From Bacillota bacterium (GTDB taxonomy: Bacteria > Eremiobacterota > SpSt-956 > JAKJGF01), in the NCBI GenBank assembly GCA_029555925.1, contig JAKPQU010000200.1, positions 1-31,276 on the forward strand: a stretch of 31,276 nt of DNA, given 5' to 3'. Below are positions 8,514 through 16,884 of the stretch, piece after piece. Each line of letters starts with the position of its first letter. Within the stretch, counting starts at the first letter, position 1. The notes under the pieces were generated by a model. That model searched no databases. It worked only from the letters and a program-made list of their open reading frames with translations, and had not been told where the DNA came from. Both the position numbers and the translations under genes were made by a program.

Positions 8514-8558
8514 TATATAGTTTTATGGCCCAACTGGAATAGCATATACTCCGTATTT

Positions 8559-9554
8559 TTACCACTTTACAAGACAGGTTCCCCAGGTAAGACCGGCTCC
8601 AAAGGTAGACAATAAAATATTATCACCTTTTTTGAATTTATTTTGTTCCATACATTCAGCCATACCTATAGGTATGGAAGCTGCTGCAGTATTCCCCAGA
8701 TATGTAACATTAACATAAACTTTATCTTCAGAAACTCTCAACTTTTTTGCTATAGCCTCTATTATACGTTTGTTGGCCTGATGAGTTATAATAATATCCA
8801 CATCAGAAACCTGTAAATTACATTTAGTTAATGCACCTGATATATTATCAGTCATATTACGTATACAGGCTTTATAAGTCTCTTTACCATTCATGTTAAT
8901 ATAATGTAAATTATTTGATACAGTTTCTTCACTGGCAGGTGTTCTGGAACCACCGGCAGGTAACGTTAAAATTGATGCACCGCTTCCATCGGCACCAACT
9001 TCACAGTGGATAATCTCTCTTCCTTCTTCTACAGGAGAAATAATAACACAGCCTGCACCATCTCCAAACAGTACTGACGTTTCTTTATTTTCCCAGTTTA
9101 CAAATCTGGTAAGAGTCTCGGCACCTATAACCATTACATTTTTATATAACCCGGAAGCCACCATACTGTAACCTGCATGGAGTCCGTATATAAATCCGGC
9201 ACAGGCAGCAGAGAGGTCAAATGCCCCTGCTTTAGTTGCACCAAGCTTATCCTGTACAAGACAGGCAGTTGATGGGAAAAACATATCAGGTGAACTGGTA
9301 GCAAGAATAATAAAATCTAATTCATCTGGAGACATACCGGCATGAGTAATAGCAGATTTTGCTGCTTTATATGCCATATCTGATGTAGCTTCTCCATCTG
9401 AAACTTTTCTTCTTGTATATATACCGGTTCGTGATGTAATCCATTCTTCCGATATATCTTCATCAAATTTTGTAAAATAGGAATTTTCAATAACCTGCTC
9501 AGGTACAAAATAGCCTGACGATTTTATTCCTACCTTAATTAACTCTCTATCCAT
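8559..9554 (-). CDS. fabH: 3-oxoacyl-[ACP] synthase III, second copy in operon
   Basis: 331 residues. KASIII condenses acetyl-CoA (or branched starters) with malonyl-ACP to begin fatty acid synthesis. The catalytic triad is complete: Cys118 (SAACAGF), His258 (ITHQANKRI) and Asn288 (LGNTAAAS). The N-terminal FFPSTACLVQDKLGA block is nearly shared with the paralogue at 10542. It lies between fabD and fabG, 17 nt downstream of fabD, with AAAGGAAAA overlapping the fabD end as its ribosome site. Two full-length paralogues suggest different starter preferences, but this cannot be read from sequence. Confidence 0.95.
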   Translation of the reverse strand: MDRELIKVGIKSSGYFVPEQVIENSYFTKFDEDISEEWITSRTGIYTRRKVSDGEATSDMAYKAAKSAITHAGMSPDELDFIILATSSPDMFFPSTACLVQDKLGATKAGAFDLSAACAGFIYGLHAGYSMVASGLYKNVMVIGAETLTRFVNWENKETSVLFGDGAGCVIISPVEEGREIIHCEVGADGSGASILTLPAGGSRTPASEETVSNNLHYINMNGKETYKACIRNMTDNISGALTKCNLQVSDVDIIITHQANKRIIEAIAKKLRVSEDKVYVNVTYLGNTAAASIPIGMAECMEQNKFKKGDNILLSTFGAGLTWGTCLVKW

Positions 9555-9571
9555 AAGTTTATTATTTTCCT

Positions 9572-10504
9572 TTACAGACCAAAGAAATTAATGCATTTTT
9601 CCCAGGATTTGCCATCCTCTATATTTGACGTTTTTATCTCTTTGTTGATTTTCTTATTTAACCCGCTTAATACTTTACCTGCTCCTGTTTCAACAAATGT
9701 TCTTATTCCTTTAGAAACAATTAATTCGATGGAATTCTGCCATAATACCTGGCTTTCCATTTGAAGAATTAAAGCATCCTTTATTTCTTGAGCCGAATTT
9801 GCTTCCCTGGCATAAACATTTGTTATCACAGGTATTCTGGGATTTTTTATTTCTATTTTTTCAATTTCTTCCTTTAATTTTGCCGAAGCAGGTTTCATTA
9901 AAGGACTGTGAAAAGCACCGCTTACATTCAGAGGTATAACTCTTTTAGCATTTGCCTGGGTGGCCAGTTCTCTGGCTTTAGCAACAGCATCTATATTTCC
10001 GGAGATTACTACCTGATCAGAACAATTCAGGTTGGCTACCTGGCAAATTCCTTTTGATGAGACCTCTTTACAGATATTATTTATATGTTCATGAGAAAGT
10101 CCGATTATTGCAGCCATAGCTCCGGGACAATCAATACCCGCTTCATACATGAGAGAGCCTCTTTTTCTGACAAGTAGAAGAGCATCTTCCACAGAGAGAG
10201 CTCCTGCTGCCACCAAAGCTGCATATTCACCAACACTGTGTCCTGCTACCATGGACGGATTTAACCCTTTTTCTCTTAACATTGCAAAAGCGGCTATACT
10301 TGTTGTTACTATTGCTGGTTGAGTATTTATAGTCTTTGTTAATTCCTCTTCCGGTCCTTCCCAGCACAGACGGGACAATTCCATTCCAAGAACTTTATCA
10401 GCCAGTTCAAAAATAGAAGCAGCTTCTCTGGATATTGAAGCCAGCTCCTTGCCCATACCTACATATTGAGATCCCTGACCGGGAAAGATACATGCAAAAT
10501 CCAT
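9572..10504 (-). CDS. fabD: Malonyl-CoA:ACP transacylase
   Basis: 310 residues. Loads malonyl groups onto ACP. It shows the opening FPGQGSQYVGMG (7-18), the nucleophile elbow GHSVG with Ser90, an Arg at about 115 in LVRKRGSLM, and the catalytic His199 in SGAFHSPLM. The ATG at 10504 follows AGGAAGTG. It lies between the two fabH copies, 37 nt after the upstream one. Confidence 0.97.
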   Translation of the reverse strand: MDFACIFPGQGSQYVGMGKELASISREAASIFELADKVLGMELSRLCWEGPEEELTKTINTQPAIVTTSIAAFAMLREKGLNPSMVAGHSVGEYAALVAAGALSVEDALLLVRKRGSLMYEAGIDCPGAMAAIIGLSHEHINNICKEVSSKGICQVANLNCSDQVVISGNIDAVAKARELATQANAKRVIPLNVSGAFHSPLMKPASAKLKEEIEKIEIKNPRIPVITNVYAREANSAQEIKDALILQMESQVLWQNSIELIVSKGIRTFVETGAGKVLSGLNKKINKEIKTSNIEDGKSWEKCINFFGL

Positions 10505-10541
10505 ATAATCACTTCCTAAAATTTATATAATATAGTAGAAA

Positions 10542-11531
10542 TTACCATCTAATTACAGCAGAAGCCCAGGTATATCCTGCACCAAAGGCAGTCAAGGCAA
10601 TAACATCATTATCTTTAATCTTTTTCTTCTGTATTAATTCACTCAAAGCTATTACTATAGATGCAGATGATGTGTTGCCATAGTGTTCTATATTGACATA
10701 AACCTGGTCGTCCCGTAATTTAAGCCTTTTCCCCAGGGATTGTATGATTCGAAGATTGGCCTGATGAGGAATTAAAAAAGTTATATCATCAACAGTCATA
10801 TTACATTTTGCCAGTACGCTTTCAACTGCTTCACTCATATAGCGAACAGCATTTTTAAATACTTCTCTTCCATCCATTTTTATGTAATGAAGCCTGTCTT
10901 TTACCGTATCAGATGAAGCAGGCATTCTTGAGCCTCCTGCCGGAAGTTTAAGCATTTCTCCACCTGAACCGTCAGAGCCCATAGCACTTGCAATTAGTCC
11001 CTTTCCGTCTTCTACTGCTCCAAGTACAACTGCTCCTGCACCATCACCAAACACAACACAGGTATTTCTATCAGTCCAGTCTGTAAATTTAGATAACGTT
11101 TCTGCACCTATAACCAGAATATTTTCATAGACACCTGTAGCTATCATCTGAGATGCAACTACTAAAGAATAAATAAAACCAGAACAGCCTGCAGCAAGGT
11201 CAAATGCACCGGCATGCCTGGCACCTAATTTATCCTGCACTATACAGGCAGTTGATGGGAAAAACATATCAGGTGATGCTGTTGCAAGTATAATATAATC
11301 TAATTTTTCTGCTGTAATACCTGCATCCTGCAATGCTATAATAGCTGCTTTATATGCCACATCTGATGTAGCATCACTATTTTCTGATATTCTTCTCTCT
11401 TTAATACCGGTTCTAAGGGTTATCCATTCATCTGAAGTATCAACCATTTTTTCTAAATCAAAATTTGTCAGGATTCTATCCGGAACATAATGTCCTATAC
11501 CTTTTATTCCAACTGCTCTGATTTTTTTCAT
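10542..11531 (-). CDS. fabH: 3-oxoacyl-[ACP] synthase III, first copy in operon
   Basis: 329 residues with an intact triad: Cys116 (AAGCSGFIY), His256 (IPHQANLRI) and Asn286 (YGNTSSAS). Close to the copy at 8559 throughout (roughly half the residues match by eye). It occupies the place after rpmF where plsX and fabH usually stand; plsX is absent. The ATG at 11531 has only a weak GGCAGAG-type ribosome site; a better SD motif 43 nt further upstream is inside a small hairpin. Confidence 0.95.
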   Translation of the reverse strand: MKKIRAVGIKGIGHYVPDRILTNFDLEKMVDTSDEWITLRTGIKERRISENSDATSDVAYKAAIIALQDAGITAEKLDYIILATASPDMFFPSTACIVQDKLGARHAGAFDLAAGCSGFIYSLVVASQMIATGVYENILVIGAETLSKFTDWTDRNTCVVFGDGAGAVVLGAVEDGKGLIASAMGSDGSGGEMLKLPAGGSRMPASSDTVKDRLHYIKMDGREVFKNAVRYMSEAVESVLAKCNMTVDDITFLIPHQANLRIIQSLGKRLKLRDDQVYVNIEHYGNTSSASIVIALSELIQKKKIKDNDVIALTAFGAGYTWASAVIRW

Positions 11532-11562
11532 AAGATAATAACTCTGCCTTGCTCATTTACTC

Positions 11563-11579
11563 AGGAGAGTTTTTCTCCT
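11563..11579 (-). promoter_or_regulatory. Small hairpin hiding an SD motif in the fabH leader
   Basis: AGGAGA (minus 11579-11574) pairs with TCTCCT (11568-11563) over a 5-nt loop, in the 60-nt gap between rpmF and fabH. The SD motif is 43 nt from the fabH ATG. An ATG about 20 nt after the motif starts a reading frame out of phase with fabH. Confidence 0.35.
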
Positions 11580-11591
11580 TTCTATAAATAT

Positions 11592-11786
11592 TTAACTTGC
11601 AATATGCAGGAAAGAACTGTAATCTCTTCCATTATAAGTACCACAGGCAGGACATACACAATGACTTAATTTTAATTCCTTACAGTCTTTATTACTGCAG
11701 GCTACAAGCTGTGGCGGCGTTAACTTCAGATGAGAACGTCTGCGTCTCGTTTTAGATCTTGAAGTCTTATATTTAGGATTAGCCAT
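11592..11786 (-). CDS. rpmF: Large ribosomal subunit protein bL32
   Basis: 64 residues. Typical basic start MANPKYKTSRSKTRRRRS followed by a zinc-ribbon: Cys30, Cys35, Cys45 and Cys48, with an extra Cys43. The first pair is spaced CX4C rather than the common CX2C. The ATG at 11786 follows AAAGGAAG. It is translated just after yceD (21-nt gap), the standard yceD-rpmF pairing. Confidence 0.96.
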   Translation of the reverse strand: MANPKYKTSRSKTRRRRSHLKLTPPQLVACSNKDCKELKLSHCVCPACGTYNGRDYSSFLHIAS

Positions 11787-11807
11787 AATTCAACACGCTT
11801 CCTTTCT

Positions 11808-12302
11808 TTATAAATCGAATTTTTCTGTGAGTCTGGCCCATCTTGGATCTACGTCATGTTTTTTACAATTACAGGAACCTTCATTTAAATCTATACCACA
11901 GGTAAAACAAAGTCCTTTACAATCAGTTTTACAAAGAGGCTTTAATGGTAATAAAAGAGTTATTTTTTGTCTTAATAATTCTTTTAAATCCAGTACATCT
12001 TCTTCTACAAAATAATTATCAAATACATCTATTTCTTTAACAGGATATTCACAGACTTCTTCTAATGTAATCTGATCTTTATATTCACATGAATTAAGAC
12101 ACCTGCTGCATACCATTTTCACATTTACATGCAAAGTCCCTGTAACATAGACACCTTTACCTATATCGGCCATTTTATACTGTACATCTACCATGCAGTC
12201 TTCCAGACTATCATCTGAAAAATCAAGGTTTCCTTTATATGAACCGGATAGTTTAAATATCTTGCTTTTTTTTACTTCTGCAACATCTATCTTTAAATCC
12301 AT
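11808..12302 (-). CDS. yceD: YceD/DUF177 family protein
   Basis: 164 residues from the ATG at 12302 (MDLKIDVAEVKK, the usual family start). A tandem TTG at 12314/12311 lies closer to the GGAAG motif and would add 3-4 residues. YceD proteins are encoded with rpmF and linked to 23S rRNA maturation in plants and bacteria; the molecular role is not settled. Visible features: CSRC at about 65-68, then a Cys-rich C-terminal part (LCKTDCKGLCFTCGI, SCNC) that may bind metal. First gene of the fab operon, about 40 nt after its promoter. Confidence 0.9.
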   Translation of the reverse strand: MDLKIDVAEVKKSKIFKLSGSYKGNLDFSDDSLEDCMVDVQYKMADIGKGVYVTGTLHVNVKMVCSRCLNSCEYKDQITLEEVCEYPVKEIDVFDNYFVEEDVLDLKELLRQKITLLLPLKPLCKTDCKGLCFTCGIDLNEGSCNCKKHDVDPRWARLTEKFDL

Positions 12303-12353
12303 ATGATACAACAACTACTTCCAAGTATAATAGGCTTATCAACATGGTTAATA

Positions 12354-12382
12354 ATTATAAATACTATATTATCTCTTGTCAA
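12354..12382 (-). promoter_or_regulatory. Perfect consensus sigma70 promoter of yceD-rpmF-fab operon
   Basis: On the minus strand TTGACA (12382-12377), exactly 17 nt, then TATAAT (12359-12354): six of six in both boxes at optimal spacing. Predicted start near 12346, giving a leader of about 40 nt to yceD. The -35 box also sits in a small dyad (ATCTCTT/AAGAGAT, 12371-12387). Confidence 0.85.
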
Positions 12383-12462
12383 GAGATGATTGCGTTTTTT
12401 TATGACTGGTAGATTCACCTGCAATAGAAATCATATTTAAGTTCATATAAAACTGTATTCGT

Positions 12463-12514
12463 CAATAGTGAATGGTAAATAGTGTCATCTTCTATTCAAT
12501 TTTCACTTTTCACC
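12463..12514. repeat. Heptamer repeat, TAGTGAA type
   Basis: Three heptamers in register from 12466: TAGTGAA, TGGTAAA, TAGTGTC, followed by an inverted partner (TTCTATTCAATTTTCACTTT...) that permits an imperfect hairpin. It lies directly after nadD on the minus strand, so it may act as its terminator. The rest of the 12315-12518 gap holds the yceD promoter and no gene. Confidence 0.7.
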
Positions 12515-12518
12515 AATA

Positions 12519-13121
12519 TTAAACATAAAGTTTATTATCTGAAATATATTTTTCTACTGTATCAGGAATAAGATATTTTATAGTTTTGCCTTCTTTCAAT
12601 CTTTTTCTTATATCACTCGATGAAATCTCAAGTAAAAGGCTGTTGATTACCATTATTTTGTCAGAAAATACGGGATAATTTGTTTCTATTTTATTCAAAA
12701 GAACCTCTCCGGAATATCCCGGCCTGGATATAGCTATAAAACCTGATAACATGTCCATTAATTCGGGAAAATTATACCACGAATAATTTAAAAGGGCATC
12801 CATTCCTGTTATAAAAAAGAGAGAGTCTCCCGGGTAAAGATTATAAAAATATCTTACAGTATCGACTGTATAGGACAGACCCTGTCTGTCAAGTTCAACT
12901 CTTGAGCTTTCAAAGAAATTATTATTACTGATTGCCAGGTTTAACATATTCCACCTGTGTTCTTCACTTAATAAATTGACATCTGTACGATGTGGCGGAA
13001 TTTTATTGGGTATAAATATAACCCCAGTAAACCCCATAGTTACACGTATCTCTTCTGCAATAAATAAATGCCCGTTATGAACAGGGTTAAAAGTTCCCCC
13101 TATTATTCCTATTTTCTTCAT
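12519..13121 (-). CDS. nadD: Nicotinate-nucleotide adenylyltransferase
   Basis: 200 residues. Transfers AMP to nicotinate mononucleotide in NAD synthesis. The nucleotidyltransferase motif GGTFNPVHNGH is at 8-18 and the C-terminal ISSSDIRKRLKEG motif binds the ATP phosphates. I choose the ATG at 13121, with TGAGGAA about 6 nt upstream, over a GTG four codons earlier that overlaps this ribosome site. A monocistronic unit by appearance, diverging from lptF. Confidence 0.96.
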   Translation of the reverse strand: MKKIGIIGGTFNPVHNGHLFIAEEIRVTMGFTGVIFIPNKIPPHRTDVNLLSEEHRWNMLNLAISNNNFFESSRVELDRQGLSYTVDTVRYFYNLYPGDSLFFITGMDALLNYSWYNFPELMDMLSGFIAISRPGYSGEVLLNKIETNYPVFSDKIMVINSLLLEISSSDIRKRLKEGKTIKYLIPDTVEKYISDNKLYV

Positions 13122-13238
13122 GAGATTCCTCACTAATCAATTTTTAATTCCAATAATCTATAAAATAAATTTCTTTTAAAAATTACTCTATCCTTCACTT
13201 CAACTGCAAAATATTTTATATGAGAATCGTGTGAAAAA

Positions 13239-13267
13239 TTGGCATAAAATTTGCCCTAAAATATTTA
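13239..13267 (+). promoter_or_regulatory. Candidate promoter of the lptF unit
   Basis: TTGGCA (13239-13244), 17 nt, TATTTA (13262-13267). A second candidate, TTGCAA (13277-13282), 17 nt, TAAAAT (13300-13305), would remove most of the AGGTGAG motif from the message. The 199-nt gap between nadD and lptF has no other feature that I can see. Confidence 0.35.
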
Positions 13268-13332
13268 AGTTTGTAGTTGCAAAATTATTATTCATTAAGT
13301 AAAATGAGGTGAGCTTTTTTAGTTGAAAAATT

Positions 13333-14634
13333 ATGAAAATATTAGATAAATATTTACTCAGAGAACTGGCAGGCCCTTTTTTGATTGCCATACTTGGATT
13401 TTTAATCTTTATGGTGAGTCATATATTATTTCTTTTGACAGATGTTATTGTAAATAAAAATATTCCTTTTGGTGTAGTAGCCAGGATGATGCTTCTTAGA
13501 ATGCCTGCAATTATGGTATTAACTTTACCTGTAGCAATCTTATTCGGAACAGTTTTAAGCATAAGCGGTATGGTTGCTTCCAATGAAATAACAGCCCTGA
13601 GGAGCATTGGAATAAGTTTCCCAAGAATTATGCTTCCTTTTCTCATAGTAGGAATTGCATTAAGTGGTCTAACATTCTTAACAAACGAAAAAATTGTTCC
13701 ATGGGCAAGCCATAAATCTGAAAATATAGTCAGAAATATGATATTAAAACAGCAGGTACCTCTTATTCATTCGAATGTATTTCAGAAAGGTCCCAATAAT
13801 CAGACATTTTATGTTCAGGTAGTGGATGAACAGAATAAAATTCTTCAAAATATTATGATCTTTGATTTGAATGACGGAGATTTTCCGAAAATAATAACTG
13901 CAAAGCAGGCTACCTGGGATGATAAGTGCTGGTATCTTTCCAATGGCTCAATACATAAATTTGATAGAGACGGGAAATTACTCTGGCAGGCAAATTTCAA
14001 TGATTTCAAACTTCAGGTAGATATTGACGTGAAAGATTTCTTTGCCATGCAAAAAACTCCTTCGGAAATGACTACAGATGAATTGAAGAAACAGATAGAC
14101 AAAATGGCTACAACCGGCCAGGATACAAGAGAATTTCAGGTAGATTATCAGATAAAATACAGCTTGCCTCTGGCAAGCCTTATTACTGCATTAATAGGAG
14201 CGCCTCTGAGCGTAAAAGCACCAAGGAGCGGTAAAATGATGGGAATAGCCTATAGCTTTGGTGTCATATTTGTATATTATAATTTAATGTCTATAGGCAG
14301 AGCTTTTGCCAGAAATGGTATAATATCTCCATTTCTTGGCGCATGGTGTCCTGTTATAATAATAGGAACTCTGGGAGTTATACTCCTTTTTAATGTAGAA
14401 TATTCTTTTGATAGAAAATCTCTGGAAATACTGTGGGCATCATGTCGGGAAAAATTAAGTATTTTAAAGAAAAAATTTAGATTCGTAATAAAGAAATTAA
14501 TGGAAAAAAGAAAGAAGTCAGGACAAAATGAAGACAATATAATAGCTGACTATACAGAGAGAAGAGATTATATGGAAATAAAATTTCCTGAAAAAACTCT
14601 ATGTGATGTAATATCGAAACATGAAGATTGTTAG
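13333..14634 (+). CDS. LPS export permease of the LptF/LptG (YjgP/YjgQ) family
   Basis: 433 residues. These inner-membrane proteins form the transmembrane part of the LptB2FG ABC exporter that drives LPS toward the outer membrane. The order is typical: an amphipathic start MKILDKYLLRELAGPF, three hydrophobic spans to about residue 120, a periplasmic beta-jellyroll domain (about 130-270), three more spans (about 275-365), then a basic cytoplasmic tail of about 65 residues that is longer than usual. ALRSIGIS near 95 is the conserved coupling segment. F and G cannot be told apart. The AGGTGAG motif is about 20 nt before the ATG at 13333. It heads a block with lptD, lnt and lptC. Confidence 0.92.
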   Translation: MKILDKYLLRELAGPFLIAILGFLIFMVSHILFLLTDVIVNKNIPFGVVARMMLLRMPAIMVLTLPVAILFGTVLSISGMVASNEITALRSIGISFPRIMLPFLIVGIALSGLTFLTNEKIVPWASHKSENIVRNMILKQQVPLIHSNVFQKGPNNQTFYVQVVDEQNKILQNIMIFDLNDGDFPKIITAKQATWDDKCWYLSNGSIHKFDRDGKLLWQANFNDFKLQVDIDVKDFFAMQKTPSEMTTDELKKQIDKMATTGQDTREFQVDYQIKYSLPLASLITALIGAPLSVKAPRSGKMMGIAYSFGVIFVYYNLMSIGRAFARNGIISPFLGAWCPVIIIGTLGVILLFNVEYSFDRKSLEILWASCREKLSILKKKFRFVIKKLMEKRKKSGQNEDNIIADYTERRDYMEIKFPEKTLCDVISKHEDC

Positions 14635-14735
14635 ATTTTTTGTATGATAATGAAAATAATTTTTTAGATTAAGCTTGAAACATAAAGATAAAAACTTGAG
14701 TTACCATGTAAAAGTATTTATCTGCAGGTGATTTT

Positions 14736-16823
14736 GTGAAGATTATTCTCTGGAAAGAAAAAATTTTTCTTTTTATTTTAATATTTTTATTTCCCTTTTC
14801 CTGTATCTGTGCACAGGAAAAAATTAAGACTTCCCTGGAAGCAGATAAGGTTTCCATTGATGAAGACGGATGGATAGTAGCAGAAGGCAAAGTGAAAATT
14901 ACTTATGAAGGCACAGAAATCGAAGCCGATCAGGCAGAATTACAGAAACATGAAAGAATAATCAGAGCCTTTGGCAATGTATACTTAAAAGCTCAGGGTG
15001 ATCAGGCACAGGGAGAACTATTGACCTATAATCTAAGAGAAAAAAAAGGTGTATTATTCAGAGGTAAAGGGAAAACGAAAAATTTTAAATTGAAAGGTAA
15101 CAATGTAAGTGATTATATTTTTTTCAGAGGAGAAGAAACAGATACGCAGCCTGACAATCTTTTTTTGAGAGAAGGAGATTTTACAACATGTGATCGGCCA
15201 TATCCAAATGAGCATTATGATATGACAGCCGGTTCAATTGATGTTACTCCGGGAGACAAAGTTGTGGCCAAAAGTGTAAATGTATATTATAAAGGTTATA
15301 AACTATTATGGTTGCCTGTTGTGCTTGTTTCTCTGAAAGAAAGGGCCAAGCAGGAATTCCTCCCAAGAATAGGATACAATCAATTTGAAGGTTTTTTTGT
15401 AAAACAATTATTTTATTATTATTTAAGTAATAATCATTATGGCAGTACAAATATAGATTATGCCAGCAACCTGGGTGTCAGTTATGGTCTTACTCATAAT
15501 TACAGAGTAGGACAGACAGGAACCGGGTCTTTTTCGTATCTTCGTCAGAGTTCACAGAACAATATAGTCAACAATCAATTCAATTTTCGTCATAATCAAA
15601 ATCTTACAGATGCTCTGACAATGAATTTTTCAGTAAATGTAACAAAAAATACCGGTATATCACTTGTGACCAATCCAAATATAAGTTCCAATCTTGCATT
15701 AAATTATAGAGGAGAGAAAAGCAGTACAACCTTCAGCACAAATTATTTTAAAGGTTCCAGTTTAAATACGAATACTACCTTTAATCTTACACACAGCCAT
15801 ACATTTTTTGATACATTATCTACAAATCTTCAGCTTAACAATGTAAATGACAGCAGTCCCTCATCAGACGACAGGAATCAGACTAAATTACTGTTTACGG
15901 GCAGATCTCCTATGGGGCCTGTAAACATGGATTTTACGGTAGATTACAGCGGTTCCAATTATACACAGTATTTTACTCAGAAAACGCCTGATGTGACTTT
16001 TACCCAGGCAAATCCTTTCAGTTTCGGTGACGTTGTAATACCGATAACTACATCATTCAGTTTCGGTTATTATGATGAACAGTCTACAAAAACAAAAATG
16101 TCCAGAGGCAATTTGAAAATAAATTACAATCAGAATTTTGATTTTGCACAGGGCCATAATTTAAGTATAAGTTCTTATCTGGATCAAACCTTTTATGGTT
16201 CAGGTGAAGCCAGATATATACTTAATACCAATATGAATTTGAATAATACCATAGCAAATCATTTCAGAAGTACCTTGAATTTTTCATCAAATATACCAAA
16301 CGGTTACTCACCTTTCAGTTTTGACGGTGTAGGTTCTTCCTATCATTCCATGTCCTATCAAATGGAACTTTATGATGAAAATATATGGAAATTTTCTTTG
16401 AATACAGGTTACAATATAACCAATGAAACCTTCAATCCTATAGTAACGCGTTTTGATTTTCGCCCCAGGAATAATCTGATTTTTAACTTTGGATTTGCCT
16501 ATGATTTAAATCAGCATAAAGCCCAGACATTTGATACCCATCTGGATCTTACAGTTCATCCTGAATGGAGATTTGAATATGCAAGTACTTATAATTTTTA
16601 CAGCAATCAATTCGGGAATCAGGATTTTAAACTGACAAAGGACTGTCATTGCTGGTTATGGTCTATGGCATATCGTACTTACAGAAATGAATTTGTTTTA
16701 CAGATCGCGATTAAAGCGTTTCCTTATGAAACCTTTAAAATAGGGGCATCACCGGAAGGCCCCATATTGCCAATTCTTCAGGATATTCAGAGTCAGATTT
16801 CAAATCCGGCATTTCAATTTTAG
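14736..16823 (+). CDS. lptD: LptD-like LPS-assembly outer-membrane protein
   Basis: 695 residues from a GTG at 14736 with CAGGTGAT just upstream. An N-terminal signal peptide (1-26, hydrophobic IFLFILIFLFPFSCICA) precedes an OstA/LptA-like beta-jellyroll (about 30-130, SLEADKVSIDEDGWIVAEGKV-type repeats), then a large beta-barrel rich in alternating aromatic strands. Cys152 (FTTCDRPY) and the pair Cys637/Cys639 (DCHCW) resemble the disulphide cysteines that staple domain to barrel in LptD. The family inserts LPS into the outer leaflet. The TAG stop at 16821 lies inside the first heptamer of a repeat hairpin. The neighbours lptF and lptC support the call. Confidence 0.92.
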   Translation: MKIILWKEKIFLFILIFLFPFSCICAQEKIKTSLEADKVSIDEDGWIVAEGKVKITYEGTEIEADQAELQKHERIIRAFGNVYLKAQGDQAQGELLTYNLREKKGVLFRGKGKTKNFKLKGNNVSDYIFFRGEETDTQPDNLFLREGDFTTCDRPYPNEHYDMTAGSIDVTPGDKVVAKSVNVYYKGYKLLWLPVVLVSLKERAKQEFLPRIGYNQFEGFFVKQLFYYYLSNNHYGSTNIDYASNLGVSYGLTHNYRVGQTGTGSFSYLRQSSQNNIVNNQFNFRHNQNLTDALTMNFSVNVTKNTGISLVTNPNISSNLALNYRGEKSSTTFSTNYFKGSSLNTNTTFNLTHSHTFFDTLSTNLQLNNVNDSSPSSDDRNQTKLLFTGRSPMGPVNMDFTVDYSGSNYTQYFTQKTPDVTFTQANPFSFGDVVIPITTSFSFGYYDEQSTKTKMSRGNLKINYNQNFDFAQGHNLSISSYLDQTFYGSGEARYILNTNMNLNNTIANHFRSTLNFSSNIPNGYSPFSFDGVGSSYHSMSYQMELYDENIWKFSLNTGYNITNETFNPIVTRFDFRPRNNLIFNFGFAYDLNQHKAQTFDTHLDLTVHPEWRFEYASTYNFYSNQFGNQDFKLTKDCHCWLWSMAYRTYRNEFVLQIAIKAFPYETFKIGASPEGPILPILQDIQSQISNPAFQF

Positions 16824-16883
16824 TGAGTGGTGAATAGTGAGTAGTGAATTTATAGATCTTATTCACTACCCACCACTCACTAA
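16820..16883. repeat. Heptamer repeat hairpin between convergent lptD and lipoprotein gene
   Basis: The left arm holds four heptamers (TAGTGAG, TGGTGAA, TAGTGAG, TAGTGAA from 16821); the right arm 16861-16883 is the inverse complement of three (TAGTGAG, TGGTGGG, TAGTGAA). Pairing leaves one whole heptamer bulged from the left arm. The lptD stop codon is in the first heptamer and the opposing stop begins at 16887-16885, so it probably ends both transcripts. Confidence 0.85.
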
Positions 16884-16884
16884 A

